From contig DBZL01000023.1 of assembly GCA_002311745.1 (NCBI GenBank), positions 1 to 55,883 on the forward strand: a stretch of 55,883 bases of DNA, given 5' to 3'. Position 1 is the first letter of the stretch; each line of letters begins with the position of its first letter. Below the pieces are notes generated by a model. That model had not been told where the DNA came from, ran no database searches, and saw only the letters and a program-made list of their open reading frames with translations. A program made the translations under genes and the position numbers. Shown here piece by piece: positions 35,301 to 45,194 of this stretch. The stretch is from Phycisphaerales bacterium UBA1161 (GTDB lineage Bacteria; Planctomycetota; Phycisphaerae; Tepidisphaerales; Tepidisphaeraceae).

Positions 35301-38300
35301 GGTTCCGCCGAAGGCGGTGCGGGTGAGAACCGCGCTCTGATCGATCTCGATGGTCACCTTGGCATCCGCAATCTCAGTCTGGATGGGGACAACAGGCGTG
35401 GGATAAAAGCCACCCGTACCCGTACCCGTACCCGCACCCGGCCCGCTTGGTCCACCCGGTTGTGGGGGTGGGGGTGGCGGCCCTGGCCGCACGAAGACCG
35501 CCGCCAGCGCGGCGTGAACAACCGTCTGGTTCGGATCATCGAACGGCACGTAATCGTATGGAGCTGAAAAGTAGACATAACTGGCACCTCCGTCCGGACC
35601 ACCCGTATTCCGCGTGACAGCGACCGGGATCGTCACGGATTGATTGGCCCCGATGATGCCGATGTCAGTGGTCAGCGGCGTGAAGGTGTATTCCGGATCG
35701 GTCGGAACAATCAGAGTAACGTCGTTCGCGGCGATAAGCCCCTGGTTGGTCAGCGTGAGGTTCAGCTGCCCCCTGCCGCCCGGAGCGATTAATGGGAGTA
35801 ACGGGTGCGGGTCGGCAGTCATGGTGACGACAGGCGCAGGCACCTGGGTATCGAATGTCGCAACCAGGCTGACCTGATACTGATCCTGAATCTGGGTGGG
35901 AACGACGACCCATGTGTAACTGACCGTGTTGACCGGAAGAAACGCCGTCTCATTGTTGGTCACGCCCGGATTCACGTTGATCGTGGCCAGGTAACTGGAA
36001 TGACCTGAATCGCTGACCGACATCACGTAAGGACCGGCCGGTATAGAGGCAAACGCGACGGTGCCGGTGGCGTCGGTTGTGCCGGTCGCGACCACCTGGG
36101 AATTGTCGAAGGCATTGAGAAGCTGGACCAGAGCGCCGGATACGTAGGGGTGGTTGGCGGCGTACTGGGTGTAGTCGTCACTCACCTGCACGACCACATC
36201 GCCGGTGGTCGTCGCGATTGGCCGGAAGCTATAGCCTTCGGACAGGCTCACCTGAGTATTGCCGATGGCGATGGTTCCGGTGTACAGCTCGTTCAGAGGC
36301 AGCGACGGGTCGGCACTGAGCTGGATGGTCACCGTCGCGGATTGACCCGGCGCCAGCGAGCTGATGGTCGGTTGCGTCACCAGCGTCATGAACGGCGCCA
36401 GGCCGTCGACCGATGTGTCGGGCACTTGCACGGTCAAATCGCCGGAATCGGCGCCGCCAATGTTGGTCACCACAAAACTGACCTGTTCCTGGACCTGCTG
36501 CCCGGCGGCAGGCACGATCATGCCAACGTCGAGCGCGCCGGTGCTGGAGACCAGTTGCGGTTTAAGCACCAGTACGTTCAGATCAAATCCGATATCCAGA
36601 GCCACACCCTGATCGCTGCTCACGTGCAGCTCCGCGCTATCCGACACATAGCTGTCATCGCTCGCCTGTAACGTGAAGGTGATCGTCGCGGTTCCGCCTG
36701 CTGCGATCGTGGTCGGTGCACCGGTCAGCACGAGCTGAATATTGGGCGCGATCGACACGGCGTTGAAGGTCAAGCCCGTCAAGTTGACCACCCCCAATGC
36801 GGACAACGTGATCGTTCCGGTGACCGGCTGATTGACCACCAGCGTTTGAGAGATGCCAAACGGATTTGACGTCAGACCAACGATATCGAATGCCGCCTGT
36901 GGCACCATGCTGCCTGCAACGGCGCCGGTGGAGATATGGTCGGCGGCGAGCTGATAGTGCCCGGCCTCGGTCCCGACTGGATAGAACTCAACGCCGAAGG
37001 TCCCGTCCGAAGCCGTGGTTGCATTCAGGGTTCGAACGGTTCCCTGAACCATGACATCCACAGTCACGCCCATGCCTGCCGCCGGCATGCCCGTTTCACC
37101 GCTGCCCGTGTAGGTGGCGACACCATAGATCAAAACCGGCGCGCCCGGCGCGATATAGGCGTGGCCCGCGTCGCCTGCGGCCACATCAACCCCGTCGGCG
37201 TTTGTCACGAAAGTAATCGTCGCATCATAGAGCGCGCTCACCGTGTTGTTCACCGATGCGGCGGTGTTGTTCCCCTCGTTGGTTTCAACAACCGTATTGC
37301 CAACGTCGGTTGTCACCTGGAAGAAATATTGTCCCGGCGTCGTCGGCAGCGTAATCGTTTGCGTGGTCGTATAGGAGGTTCCGGGTGCAAGCGGGCCGGT
37401 CTGGTCTACGTTGGCCAGCGTGGTGACGGCGCCGGTGCTGACGGAAATCATTTGCAGTTGATCGGTCCAGGAACCGTCCGCTTCAACGGGGCCGTTGTTG
37501 ACAACCGTCCAACTGACCTGGGTCTGCTGACCCACAAATTCAAAGCCCGGCCCGGTCACGCTGGATACGGCCAGGTCCGGGTAATCCGTGGAAGAACGAG
37601 TCGAGGTAAATGTCACCGGCGCTGAAACATTGTTGGCGGTGTTGTTCTCGAACACCGCGGCGTTGGAGTTGGTGGTCACAACCACGGTGAAGCTGCCAAC
37701 CCCTGGATTGCCGTGCGGCAGGGTGAACTGAAACGTACAGGTCTCAGACTGTCCCGCCGCGAGGGCGGCGGCGGCAACGGTATCGCTGGCGACGATGTTG
37801 TTGCTGAAATCGCGGACAACAACCTGGTCCAGCCACGAAGTGCCCGTGGCTGCCGGGCCGGTGTTGCTGTCCTGCCAGCTTACACCGACTGGCTGGCCCG
37901 AGAGCGGCGTTGCAGTGGTGATCTGCACATCGGCTACCGACAGATCCGCGGTTGGTGTCGTGGTTACAGAGGTGGTCGCGGTGTCATTGGCGGTATTGGC
38001 TTCGTAGACCCCGGCATCGCCGTTGGTCACGACCTGGGCCTGCAGCACATCGCTTGCGCTCAATCCCTGGGGCAGTTGGAAAGTCGTCGTGCGTGCCACG
38101 GACATCGATCCACCGCTGATTGGGCCCAAAGAAGAAACGCTATAGGGCACGCCACCGCTGCCAAGCACCTGGTTCGTGGTGGTGTCGATCAGCGTGACGT
38201 AGTCAGTGAAACTTCCGGTCACCGAAGCCGCGCCCGCCGCGTTGGCATCCTCCCAACTGACGGTCACTAGGCCCGTGGCATCAGCTCCTGCCGACAAATT

Positions 38301-41300
38301 TGCAACGGAAAGGTCGGCTGTCGGAGTTCTGCTCACCGACTGCGTGCTGGTGTCGTTCGATAGATTGCTTTGGTAAACCCCGTTGTCGGTGTCGGTCTGC
38401 ACCGTCACCTGCAGGGCGTCGGTGGCACTGAAGCCCTGCGGAAGTTGGAAGCTCACCGTCCGCACCGCTGAAGCTGAGCCGGCGGCGATGCTCCCACTGG
38501 ACGTCGGGTCATACCGCAAGCTCGTCGAGTTGATCGTCTGGCCGGTGGTCGTGTCGATCAGCGTGATCGAGTCGTAGAATGCAGAAGCCACTGCTGCGCC
38601 GCCCGCCGCGTTGGCGTCCTGCCAACTCACTGTCACCTTGCCCGTCGCATCGCCTGATCCCGAAAGGTTTGTCACTGAAAGATCGGCGGAAGCCACGGTG
38701 CTGACATTTGCGCTCGACGTATTGTTGTCAGGATTACTGTCGTAGACGCCTCCATCGGAATCGGTTTGCACAGTAGCCTCAAGCGCGTCTGTGGCGCTGA
38801 AGCCTTGTGGGAGCTGGAACGCAACTGTTCGCGTTCCAGAGGAGGATCCCGCGGAAATATCGCCGCTCTGACTGGGATCGTACCGAAGCGTCGTTGCGTT
38901 AATCTGGAGGCCGGTCGTAACATCCGTCAGCGTAATGGAATCGTCGAACGCGGAGGCCGCTGAGGCGATTCCAATATTGGAATCCAGCCATGAGATGGTC
39001 ACTTTGCCTGTCGAATCTTCCGCGGCCGTCAGATTAGCAACCGTCAAATCGGGGTAGGACACGGCCGCGGAAGTGACGTTCATGGAACTGCTATTGTTGC
39101 TTTGAGCAGTCAACGACGAATTGTATTCAAAGACATCGTTGTTCGAATTCACGGTTACGGTCACTTGCAGAACGCCCGCGCCCGCAGAACCGTTAGGCAG
39201 CGTGAGTGCATAGGAACGCGCGGCATTTCCGCCCGCTGCCATGGAGTTGGAAGCGTAATACTGAGTCGTATCCAGGAGCGATTGGCCCGTGGTCGTGTTG
39301 ATGACCTGGATCTGGTCATACCACGGGCCGGCAGCCGTGGCGGCGCCGGTGTTGGCATCGTTCCAGCTAATCGTGATTTGCTGACCGGCAAAAGGATTGG
39401 TTGGGCTTACCGACAGGTCCTGCACCTGCAGATCCGGATACTGCGCCAGAGGTGCGGTTGTGGCCAAGGTCGCGGTATTGTTGTTTTCGTTGGTCTCAAA
39501 GACGTTGTTGTACGCGTCCGTCGTCACCGAAACGTTCAGCGCGTGTGTGACGTCAAAGCCGGTAGGCAGTTGAAAACTGTCGCTCTGCGCGACAGATGCG
39601 CCGGAACTGATAGGATTCTGTCCGGCGTTGACATACACTGTGCCACTGAAAACCGTTGCTCCCGTGACGTTGTCCGTGACGACCACGCTGTCGAAGAAGC
39701 TCTCCGCGACGGTTCCTGGGCCGTTGTTGCCGTCGTTCCAATTGATATTGACTTGCCCGGTGGAATCGCCGGTAACGCTGAGGCCGTTCACTTGAAGATC
39801 CGGGACCGGTGCCTGCGTCACTGATGTCGTTGCTTGATTGTTGGCTTTGTTGGTTTCGAATACGTTGTCATTGACATCCGTCGTGATCACCGCCTCAAGC
39901 GTGTCGCCAACATGGAACTGAGAATATCCGGCCAGGTTAAACGTCACCTGCTCCGGCGCAGTTCCGCCGTTGTACGTGATTGGCCCAAGGTAGCCTTCGT
40001 TGTAGTAAGGCGTTTGCGTGTCCAGCACCGTGTTGCCGGCCGTAACGTCGATCAGTTGCACCTGGTCGTAGAAGGAGTCGATGACGTTCCCGCCGCCGTT
40101 GTTGATGTCGTTCCACACGACGGTGACGATGCCGTTGGAAGTGGATGCCGCAGCGCTTTGCGGGCTGAGGTCTGGGAAGCCGCCGCCCGGCAAGACGGTG
40201 ACCGATCCGTTCAGGACTGTGCCGGTGACATCTGCTGCCAGGGTATAAAGATTCAGCCCATTCAGGTCGAGGGTTGCCCCGGCGGGCACAGATAGAGAGG
40301 CAGCATAGACCGCGTTGGCGCCGCTTCCTCCGGCATTCTGAGATTGATCCACCAATTGGACGTAAGTGTTGCCGGAAAGGGAGAGTCGTGCATACGCAAA
40401 ATTCCCCTGGAAACCAATGGCATTCGCGCCCAGGTCATCGCTCATCGCCTCCAACAACTGCGGCGAAGAAGCATTTCCTGACCCGTCAAATGTAACCGGC
40501 CCCTGCGGAGTCCATCCTGCGGCGTTGGTCGTACTGCCGAGCAGACTGCCATTACACTGAATGGAACCCGTGGGCGAACTGCTGATGACCCCTTGTCCCG
40601 TGAATAAGACGGTCCCATTCAAGTACAGTGTCCCACCCTGGGCTTCCAGCATTCCGTCGTTGGTGAAGGTCCCCGGATCCCCGCCGCCGGAGACGCTCAT
40701 CGTCCCGCCACTGGTGTCCGCGTCGATGATCCCCTCGTTGACGATCGAGGCGTCACCGTAGTAATAGGCCGCGACTAATCCGCTGTTGCCCTGTATGGTG
40801 ATCCCGCTCCCGATGGTCAGCGTCGCCGCGCTGCCATTGTCCTGCACAAACAGGCCATTCCCACCCGATCCGCCGAACACCACGCTGCCCGTTCCATCCA
40901 ACGTCTGCGTTCCGGTGAAGTACAGCTGGCCGTACGTGCTGCCATCGGACGCTCCCAGGTTCAGCGTCCCGTCCAGCGTCAGGCCGTCCAGAATCGTCGC
41001 CCTGGAATAGTTCTGCGTCCCATCCACCGGCGTGCCCGAACCGATCGTCACCCCGTCCAACGTCCCGCCGCTGCCCGTCAGGACCAGTTCCGCGCCGTCC
41101 GTCGCGCTGATCGTGCCCCCGGCGATCGTTCCCCCGGCCAGGTTCCAGCTTCCCGTCGTGTCGTCCAGCGCCAGAGTGTCCCCGCCGGGAACTACCGTCA
41201 CCACCGGGCCCGGAGTATTGCCAGGCAACTCCGCTCCCGCTCCCGCCGGCAGCGTGAACGCCGACGCCGGAATCACCTCATTCGATACCGATGGGCTGGA

Positions 41301-44300
41301 CCAATACACATGCACGCCCGGGTAGTAATAGTAGTTCGAGTCGTACTCGACCTTGAAGTCGTACGTCTGGCCCGCCGTCAATGCCACTTCATTATTGACC
41401 GTCGCCCCCGAGTCCCAGTTGTCGTACACGAGTTGGTCGTTGATCCACACTCGCGCGGCCGACCCATAGTCCATTTGAGCATTGAACGTGTAGGTCTCGC
41501 TGGTTGGAGCCTTCAGTTGTCCTGTCCACCGGCCGGAGAAGTTGCCCGCCCCGTTGACTCCCGACCCCGGCCCGCCGCCGTAGTTCCAGTTCGTGTCGAC
41601 GTTGCCATACACCTGCGTTAGCACCGGCGTGCCGCTGAGGTCCGTGTCATTGTAGAATTGGGCCAGCAGCCCTAGCCCTGCTCCCAGCGTTCCCACCTTC
41701 GCTGATGCCGTGTTGCTGTAGAGCGAGTTGCCCACCGTGTTGTACGCCCGTACCCGATAGGTGTAGGTCGTGCCGGCCGTCAGCCCCGTGTCGTAATACT
41801 CAGTCACATTCGCCCCGACCGTCCCGACCTGGCTGAAGTGAACCCCGTCGGTGCTCCGCTCGATCGCGTACCCGCTTTCCACGGTGGAGTTGTCCGACCA
41901 GCTCAGGACCGTGTAGTTCTCGCCGCTCGCAACCGACAATGCCGACGGGGCAACCGGCAGCAGGTCCAGCGTCCCGGTAATATTCACCGTTCCACCGCTG
42001 CGGTTCAGCGTTCCCAGGTCCGTCAGCGTGAACTCGCCGCCCAGATTCACCGTCGAGTTGGTCGCCGTGATCGTCCCCGCGTTAAACCAAGCGTTAGTGC
42101 TGCTGCTGGGCTGATCTCCCAGATCCAACGTCGCTCCTGTCGCCGTGATCGTCTGGCCGGCTGGATTGATCCACGTACCGTCCAGTTGCAGTGCCGTGCC
42201 CGCAGGAGCCGACAGACCCAGATTGTTGACGTAATTCGTGCCGTTCAGCGTCAGGCTGCTGCCCGAATCGCTCACCGTCGCCACGCCGATGTTCCCGGCC
42301 AGGTTGCTGACGCTCAGGCTCCCACCGTTGCTCGCTTCAAGCGTCCCATCGTTGGTGAAGTTCCCCGGATTCCCGCCCCCAGAGACGCTGATCGTCCCCC
42401 CGCTGGTGTCGGCATCGATGATCCCCTCGTTGACGATCGAGTTGTAATTGTAGGAGCCAGCCACTCCTCCCCGCTTACCCTCTATGGTGATCCCGCTCCC
42501 GATGGTCAACGTCGCCGGAATGCCAATGTCCTCCACCATAAGGAAATTCTGACTCGAGCCGCCGAACACCACGCTGCCCGTGCCATCCAGTGTCTGCATT
42601 CCGGTGAATCCCAGTTGGCCGCTCGTGCTGCCATCGGGCGCTCCCAGGTTCAGCGTCCCGTCCAGCGTCAGACCGTGCAGGATGATCGCGGCGCAATTCT
42701 CTTGCGTCCCATCCACCACCGTACCCTGATCGATCGTCACGCCATCCAGCGTCCCGACCCTGACGGTCAATACCAATTCCGCGCCGTCCGTCCCGCTGAT
42801 CGTGCCCCCGGCGATCGTCCCGCCCGCCAGGTTCCAGCTTCCCGTCGCCGATGAAAACGCCAGGTTCCCCGTCAGCGTTCCCGTGAGGTTCACCGTCCCA
42901 CCACTGCGGTTGAACGTCCCCAAGCTCGCCAGCGTGAAACTCCCGCCCAGGTTGACCGTCGAGTTGGTGGCGCTGATCGTCCCCGCGTTAAACCAGGCAT
43001 TGGTGCTGCTGCTGGACTGGTCTCCCAGATCCAACGTCGCTCCCGTCGCCGTGATCGTCTGGCCGGCTGGATTGATCCACGTACCGTTCAGTGCCAGCGT
43101 CGTGCCCGCAGGAGCCGTCAGACCCAGATTGTTGACGTAATTCGTGCCGTTCAGCGTCAGGCTGCTGCCCGAACCGCTCACCGTCGCCACGCCGATGTTC
43201 CCGGCCAGGTCGCTGACGCTCAGGCTTCCACCGCTGGTCGCCTCCAGCGTTCCGTCGTTGGTGAAAGTTCCCGGATTCCCGTCCCCGGAGACGCTGATCG
43301 TCTCCCCGCTGGTGTCCGCGTTGATCGTGCCGTCGTTGATGATCGACGCGTCCCCGCTCTGTGCCGAGACCTGCCCGTTGCCTCCGTGCACCGTGATCCC
43401 GCTGCCGATCGTCAATGTCGCGGGGGTGGACACGTCGTATACGTACAGACCGCTGTTCGCATACCAACTCGTGCCGAACACCACACTGCCCGTGCCACCC
43501 AGCGTTTGTGTCCCTTGGAAGTACAAGGACCCGTAGAAGTACGTGCTGCCACCCAGTTCCACCGTGCCATTGAGCGTCAGACCGTCCAGGATCGTCGCGT
43601 TGGCGTCCCATTGTTGTGTCCCATCCAGGACCGTCCCCGACCCGATCGTCACCCCATCCAGCGTCCCGCCGCTGCCCGTCAGCACCAATTCTGCACCGCC
43701 CGTCGCCGTCACCGTGCCCCCGGCGATCGTTCCCCCGGCCAGGTTCCAGCTTCCCGTTGCCGATGAAAGCGCCAGGTTCCCCGTCAGCGTTCCCGTGAGG
43801 TTCACCGTCCCGCCCGTCCGGGTAAACGTCCCCAGACCCGCCTGCGTAAACACGCCGCCCAGATCCAACACGCCCGTACCACTGACAATTAGGTTGCCAC
43901 CATTGCTCCACGGCGTGGAACCCCCACCCACATTCAGCGTTCCCGCAGTTGCCTCCAGCGTGCCGCTGTTGGAGAGTCCACTCCCATTGTTTGCGACATA
44001 GATCGTCCCGCCGGCCACGTCGGCGTCGATCGTCCCCTGGTTCACAATCGCATCGCCGCTGTAGTAACCGCTCACGTCTCCGTTGCCGCCGTCGATCGTG
44101 ATCCCGCTGCCGACCGTCAGTGTCGCGGGGTTGGCCCCATTGTCACCCTGGGCGTATAGACCATTGGTATAGTAGTAGTAGTAGTAGTAGTTGCCGAACA
44201 CCACGCTGCCCGTGCCGCCCAGCATTTGTGTGCCGTTGAAGAGAAAATACGCGAACGTGCTCCCGTCCGCTCCACCCACCTCCAGCGTCCCGTTCAGCGT

Positions 44301-44843
44301 CAGCCCGTTCAGGATGGTGATCTGCGCGTCCCACTGCTGCGTCGCGTCCAGCACCGTGCCGGCACTGACCGTCACGTTGTTCAACGTGCCGCCGGATAGC
44401 AGAACCAACTCGGAACCGCCGGATTCGGCTACTGTCGCACCCTGTATCGTTCCCCCGGACAACACGATATTCGCGGAGGCTTGAATGGTATTTGCCGCGA
44501 GCGTCGCGCCGCTGTCGATTTGCAGCGTTGCGTTTGTGGACACGCTCTGAGCTGACGCGGTTAGGGATGATGTCAGCTCTATGGTTGTGCCCGCGAGCGC
44601 GTTGATTACCACACTGTCGCCAGCGCCGGGAAGGCTGGTCTTCGTTGACCAGTTGCCCGGCGTGCTCCAGAGGCCGTCGCCCGCATCGCCGGTCCAATTC
44701 ACGACTGACAACAAAAACCGTTGTTCCAGCGCCTCAACGACTGCCTTGGTCAGCCTGTGCTGCGCAATGCAAGAACGCTGCTTTGACCGCTTGGCCATTC
44801 GAAAGCCGCTTGGACGACTTCGCTCGCTTTGAACGATAGACAT
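32361..44843 (-). CDS. Giant LEPR-type adhesin-like surface protein (4160 residues)
   Basis: The start has AGGAGCGTTC before the ATG. A basic N-terminus leads to the LEPR variant VEALEQRFLLSVV at about 36-48. Residues about 50-960 are passenger-like beta repeats (units such as GTLDGVTIGSGTVLDGTQQW and TGSWNLAGGTIAGGT). A fibronectin III domain lies at about 962-1050 and a PA14 domain at about 1053-1200 (LGLLAQFYNDTDLSGTPVLT). More beta repeats run to about 1470. Eight CARDB-type repeats follow at about 1555-2525 (for example PDLQVNGLSVTGDSTGQVNI, ADLSVTNLSGSGDATGKVTV). Next are Ig/carboxypeptidase-regulatory-like segments, a Pro/Gly linker near 3130, two MBG-like repeats at about 3710-3880, and the shared dockerin module from about 3890. 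It probably acts in adhesion or glycan contact at the cell surface. The repeats invite recombination. Confidence 0.88.
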   Translation of the reverse strand: MSIVQSERSRPSGFRMAKRSKQRSCIAQHRLTKAVVEALEQRFLLSVVNWTGDAGDGLWSTPGNWSTKTSLPGAGDSVVINALAGTTIELTSSLTASAQSVSTNATLQIDSGATLAANTIQASANIVLSGGTIQGATVAESGGSELVLLSGGTLNNVTVSAGTVLDATQQWDAQITILNGLTLNGTLEVGGADGSTFAYFLFNGTQMLGGTGSVVFGNYYYYYYYTNGLYAQGDNGANPATLTVGSGITIDGGNGDVSGYYSGDAIVNQGTIDADVAGGTIYVANNGSGLSNSGTLEATAGTLNVGGGSTPWSNGGNLIVSGTGVLDLGGVFTQAGLGTFTRTGGTVNLTGTLTGNLALSSATGSWNLAGGTIAGGTVTATGGAELVLTGSGGTLDGVTIGSGTVLDGTQQWDANATILDGLTLNGTVELGGSTYFYGSLYFQGTQTLGGTGSVVFGTSWYANSGLYVYDVSTPATLTIGSGITVHGGNGQVSAQSGDASIINDGTINADTSGETISVSGDGNPGTFTNDGTLEATSGGSLSVSDLAGNIGVATVSGSGSSLTLNGTNYVNNLGLTAPAGTTLALNGTWINPAGQTITATGATLDLGDQSSSSTNAWFNAGTISATNSTVNLGGSFTLASLGTFNRSGGTVNLTGTLTGNLAFSSATGSWNLAGGTIAGGTISGTDGAELVLTVRVGTLDGVTIDQGTVVDGTQENCAAIILHGLTLDGTLNLGAPDGSTSGQLGFTGMQTLDGTGSVVFGGSSQNFLMVEDIGIPATLTIGSGITIEGKRGGVAGSYNYNSIVNEGIIDADTSGGTISVSGGGNPGNFTNDGTLEASNGGSLSVSNLAGNIGVATVSDSGSSLTLNGTNYVNNLGLSAPAGTALQLDGTWINPAGQTITATGATLDLGDQPSSSTNAWFNAGTITATNSTVNLGGEFTLTDLGTLNRSGGTVNITGTLDLLPVAPSALSVASGENYTVLSWSDNSTVESGYAIERSTDGVHFSQVGTVGANVTEYYDTGLTAGTTYTYRVRAYNTVGNSLYSNTASAKVGTLGAGLGLLAQFYNDTDLSGTPVLTQVYGNVDTNWNYGGGPGSGVNGAGNFSGRWTGQLKAPTSETYTFNAQMDYGSAARVWINDQLVYDNWDSGATVNNEVALTAGQTYDFKVEYDSNYYYYPGVHVYWSSPSVSNEVIPASAFTLPAGAGAELPGNTPGPVVTVVPGGDTLALDDTTGSWNLAGGTIAGGTISATDGAELVLTGSGGTLDGVTIGSGTPVDGTQNYSRATILDGLTLDGTLNLGASDGSTYGQLYFTGTQTLDGTGSVVFGGSGGNGLFVQDNGSAATLTIGSGITIQGNSGLVAAYYYGDASIVNEGIIDADTSGGTMSVSGGGDPGTFTNDGMLEAQGGTLYLNGTVLFTGQGVISSSPTGSIQCNGSLLGSTTNAAGWTPQGPVTFDGSGNASSPQLLEAMSDDLGANAIGFQGNFAYARLSLSGNTYVQLVDQSQNAGGSGANAVYAASLSVPAGATLDLNGLNLYTLAADVTGTVLNGSVTVLPGGGFPDLSPQSAAASTSNGIVTVVWNDINNGGGNVIDSFYDQVQLIDVTAGNTVLDTQTPYYNEGYLGPITYNGGTAPEQVTFNLAGYSQFHVGDTLEAVITTDVNDNVFETNKANNQATTSVTQAPVPDLQVNGLSVTGDSTGQVNINWNDGNNGPGTVAESFFDSVVVTDNVTGATVFSGTVYVNAGQNPISSGASVAQSDSFQLPTGFDVTHALNVSVTTDAYNNVFETNENNNTATLATTAPLAQYPDLQVQDLSVSPTNPFAGQQITISWNDANTGAATAAGPWYDQIQVINTTTGQSLLDTTQYYASNSMAAGGNAARSYALTLPNGSAGAGVLQVTVTVNSNNDVFEYNSSLTAQSNNSSSMNVTSAAVSYPDLTVANLTAAEDSTGKVTISWLDSNIGIASAASAFDDSITLTDVTTGLQINATTLRYDPSQSGDISAGSSSGTRTVAFQLPQGFSATDALEATVQTDSDGGVYDSNPDNNTSSANVSTVASADLSVTNLSGSGDATGKVTVSWQDANAAGGAAVASAFYDSITLIDTTTGQTINSTSLRYDPTSSGSIAAGSASAVRTVSFQLPQGFSATDALQVTVQTDTDNGVYQSNLSNDTSTQSVSRTPTADLSVANLSAGADATGLVTVSWEDANAAGAASVTGSFTDYVTLIDTTTNQVLGSGGVPYSVSSLGPISGGSMSVARTTTFQLPQGLSASDVLQAQVVTNGDAGVYEANTANDTATTSVTTTPTADLSVADVQITTATPLSGQPVGVSWQDSNTGPAATGTSWLDQVVVRDFSNNIVASDTVAAAALAAGQSETCTFQFTLPHGNPGVGSFTVVVTTNSNAAVFENNTANNVSAPVTFTSTRSSTDYPDLAVSSVTGPGFEFVGQQTQVSWTVVNNGPVEADGSWTDQLQMISVSTGAVTTLANVDQTGPLAPGTSYTTTQTITLPTTPGQYFFQVTTDVGNTVVETNEGNNTAASVNNTVSALYDATITFVTNADGVDVAAGDAGHAYIAPGAPVLIYGVATYTGSGETGMPAAGMGVTVDVMVQGTVRTLNATTASDGTFGVEFYPVGTEAGHYQLAADHISTGAVAGSMVPQAAFDIVGLTSNPFGISQTLVVNQPVTGTITLSALGVVNLTGLTFNAVSIAPNIQLVLTGAPTTIAAGGTATITFTLQASDDSYVSDSAELHVSSDQGVALDIGFDLNVLVLKPQLVSSTGALDVGMIVPAAGQQVQEQVSFVVTNIGGADSGDLTVQVPDTSVDGLAPFMTLVTQPTISSLAPGQSATVTIQLSADPSLPLNELYTGTIAIGNTQVSLSEGYSFRPIATTTGDVVVQVSDDYTQYAANHPYVSGALVQLLNAFDNSQVVATGTTDATGTVAFASIPAGPYVMSVSDSGHSSYLATINVNPGVTNNETAFLPVNTVSYTWVVVPTQIQDQYQVSLVATFDTQVPAPVVTMTADPHPLLPLIAPGGRGQLNLTLTNQGLIAANDVTLIVPTDPEYTFTPLTTDIGIIGANQSVTIPVAVTRNTGGPDGGASYVYFSAPYDYVPFDDPNQTVVHAALAAVFVRPGPPPPPPQPGGPSGPGAGTGTGTGGFYPTPVVPIQTEIADAKVTIEIDQSAVLTRTAFGGTLDISNTGSTPLANVQMNIHITDDAGNDATSDFFFNPPTLSGFNASGGIDPGTDGTAKFLFVPTDNAAMTAATDYHIGGSFSYTDAAGEVVTVPIFPATITVYPQAHLVLNYFLQRDVYGDNPFTPQVEPAEPFVLGLLVTNVGAGAAGDLTITSDQPKIIDNTKGLLINFQVIGTQVGTQTESQPSLTADLGTLAPGQTNSAEFNLICSLQGHFENYSASFTHTGALGGLQTSLIDSVTLHELIHAVNLDDPGDPASDGKPDFLAHDSASGKGATRDYGQAQGPTGMLDVVTDLPEVLYKSDGSKSAVNDLAVGDASITSTVQSGQSLTYTLTASEAAGWDYLEIPDPTGSHSGYTLTSVVGPDGRVIQVGPNAWTTDQLFTDGAFINFKLFHMLDYSSTGQDVQYTLVYTTTATPPTVVALQAVSPKIDSPFDSLQVTLSEPIDLTSFDPSQVVILYNGSPISTAGMTLKSDGGDVYEIDGLSSLTNKLGSYALDFNATAVRDFNGLAGTGVLSDLWQLLAVPTLTLPAAPALTFDGTSDVVEWVTATLSGVNGVAAPTGTPSIAYYSGTDTSGTPLSSPPVNAGKYTAVASYAGDANYFGVQTSVTFTVNPAPATVTLPAPPASIVYDGTNDVTSWVQATVTGVSGAPTPTGEITYVYYAGAAATGTPLASPPINPGTYTVVANYPGDANYNAAQSDAVTFSIVAPPQVTNVTVDGSAWSGSFLSYLAGLSVANVGGYSIPTGSSQLKTLPWTNLNQINIVFNQNVNVQESSLQLLGVNVPSYSFIAFSYNSSTDTATWTLNAPISDDKLLIDLSDSVTNTSGVALDGEWTDGVSSYPSGNGTPGGAFMFSLNVLPGDENQSGGVNILDTVSVAHLQGSTTLTPATYSIFADVNGSGGINILDTLATNSRQASTLPSGTPAVPAVVTSMVAAPTRKMNTTASTALVPNVSPMVFSTTPITSSLLLPNHHKRGVLAMV
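44170..44190. repeat. Trinucleotide repeat (TAG)7 coding for poly-Tyr
   Basis: Seven perfect TAG units on the plus strand read as TAC codons in the giant gene on the minus strand, giving seven consecutive Tyr (GNYYYYYYYTNG). A shorter Tyr run (NYYYYP) occurs in the PA14 domain. Tract length changes here would remain in frame. Confidence 0.9.
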
Positions 44844-45194
44844 GAACGCTCCTTAGCAGGAGACATTGATTTAGTTCTGGGAAAGCGGAAAAGAATACGT
44901 CAGACGTGTAAACAACCCCGCCCCGCAGTCCCTTTATAGACCGTTTTTACAACCGCCCTTGGCAAAACGGTGTCACCGACCTCCGCAAATCACTCTACAA
45001 ATGCGACCTTGCTATGCAAGCGAAAAATCGCTGAGATGCGGCTGCAGCGCCGATCGAATTCATCTATTTTCGCAAACAATTCTGCGGCCCGCCGCTGGGC
45101 CTCGAGACTGACGCCCTCAATGGTTCAATCGCCGTTGCGCCGTGAATTGAAAGCGCGAACAGCGGCTTCCGTTGAGCCGCCTTTAGGGAATTCC
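44844..45194. other. Upstream region of the giant gene, no gene supported
   Basis: The first bases hold the ribosome-binding site of the giant gene, and an AT-rich TATAAA on the minus strand near 44934-44939 may belong to its promoter. No -35 at a good distance was found. The rest (45000-45190) shows no coding signal. A 14-base perfect palindrome, TAGGGAATTCCCTA, lies at 45184-45197 and overlaps the stop codon of the integrase-tail remnant. Confidence 0.5.
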
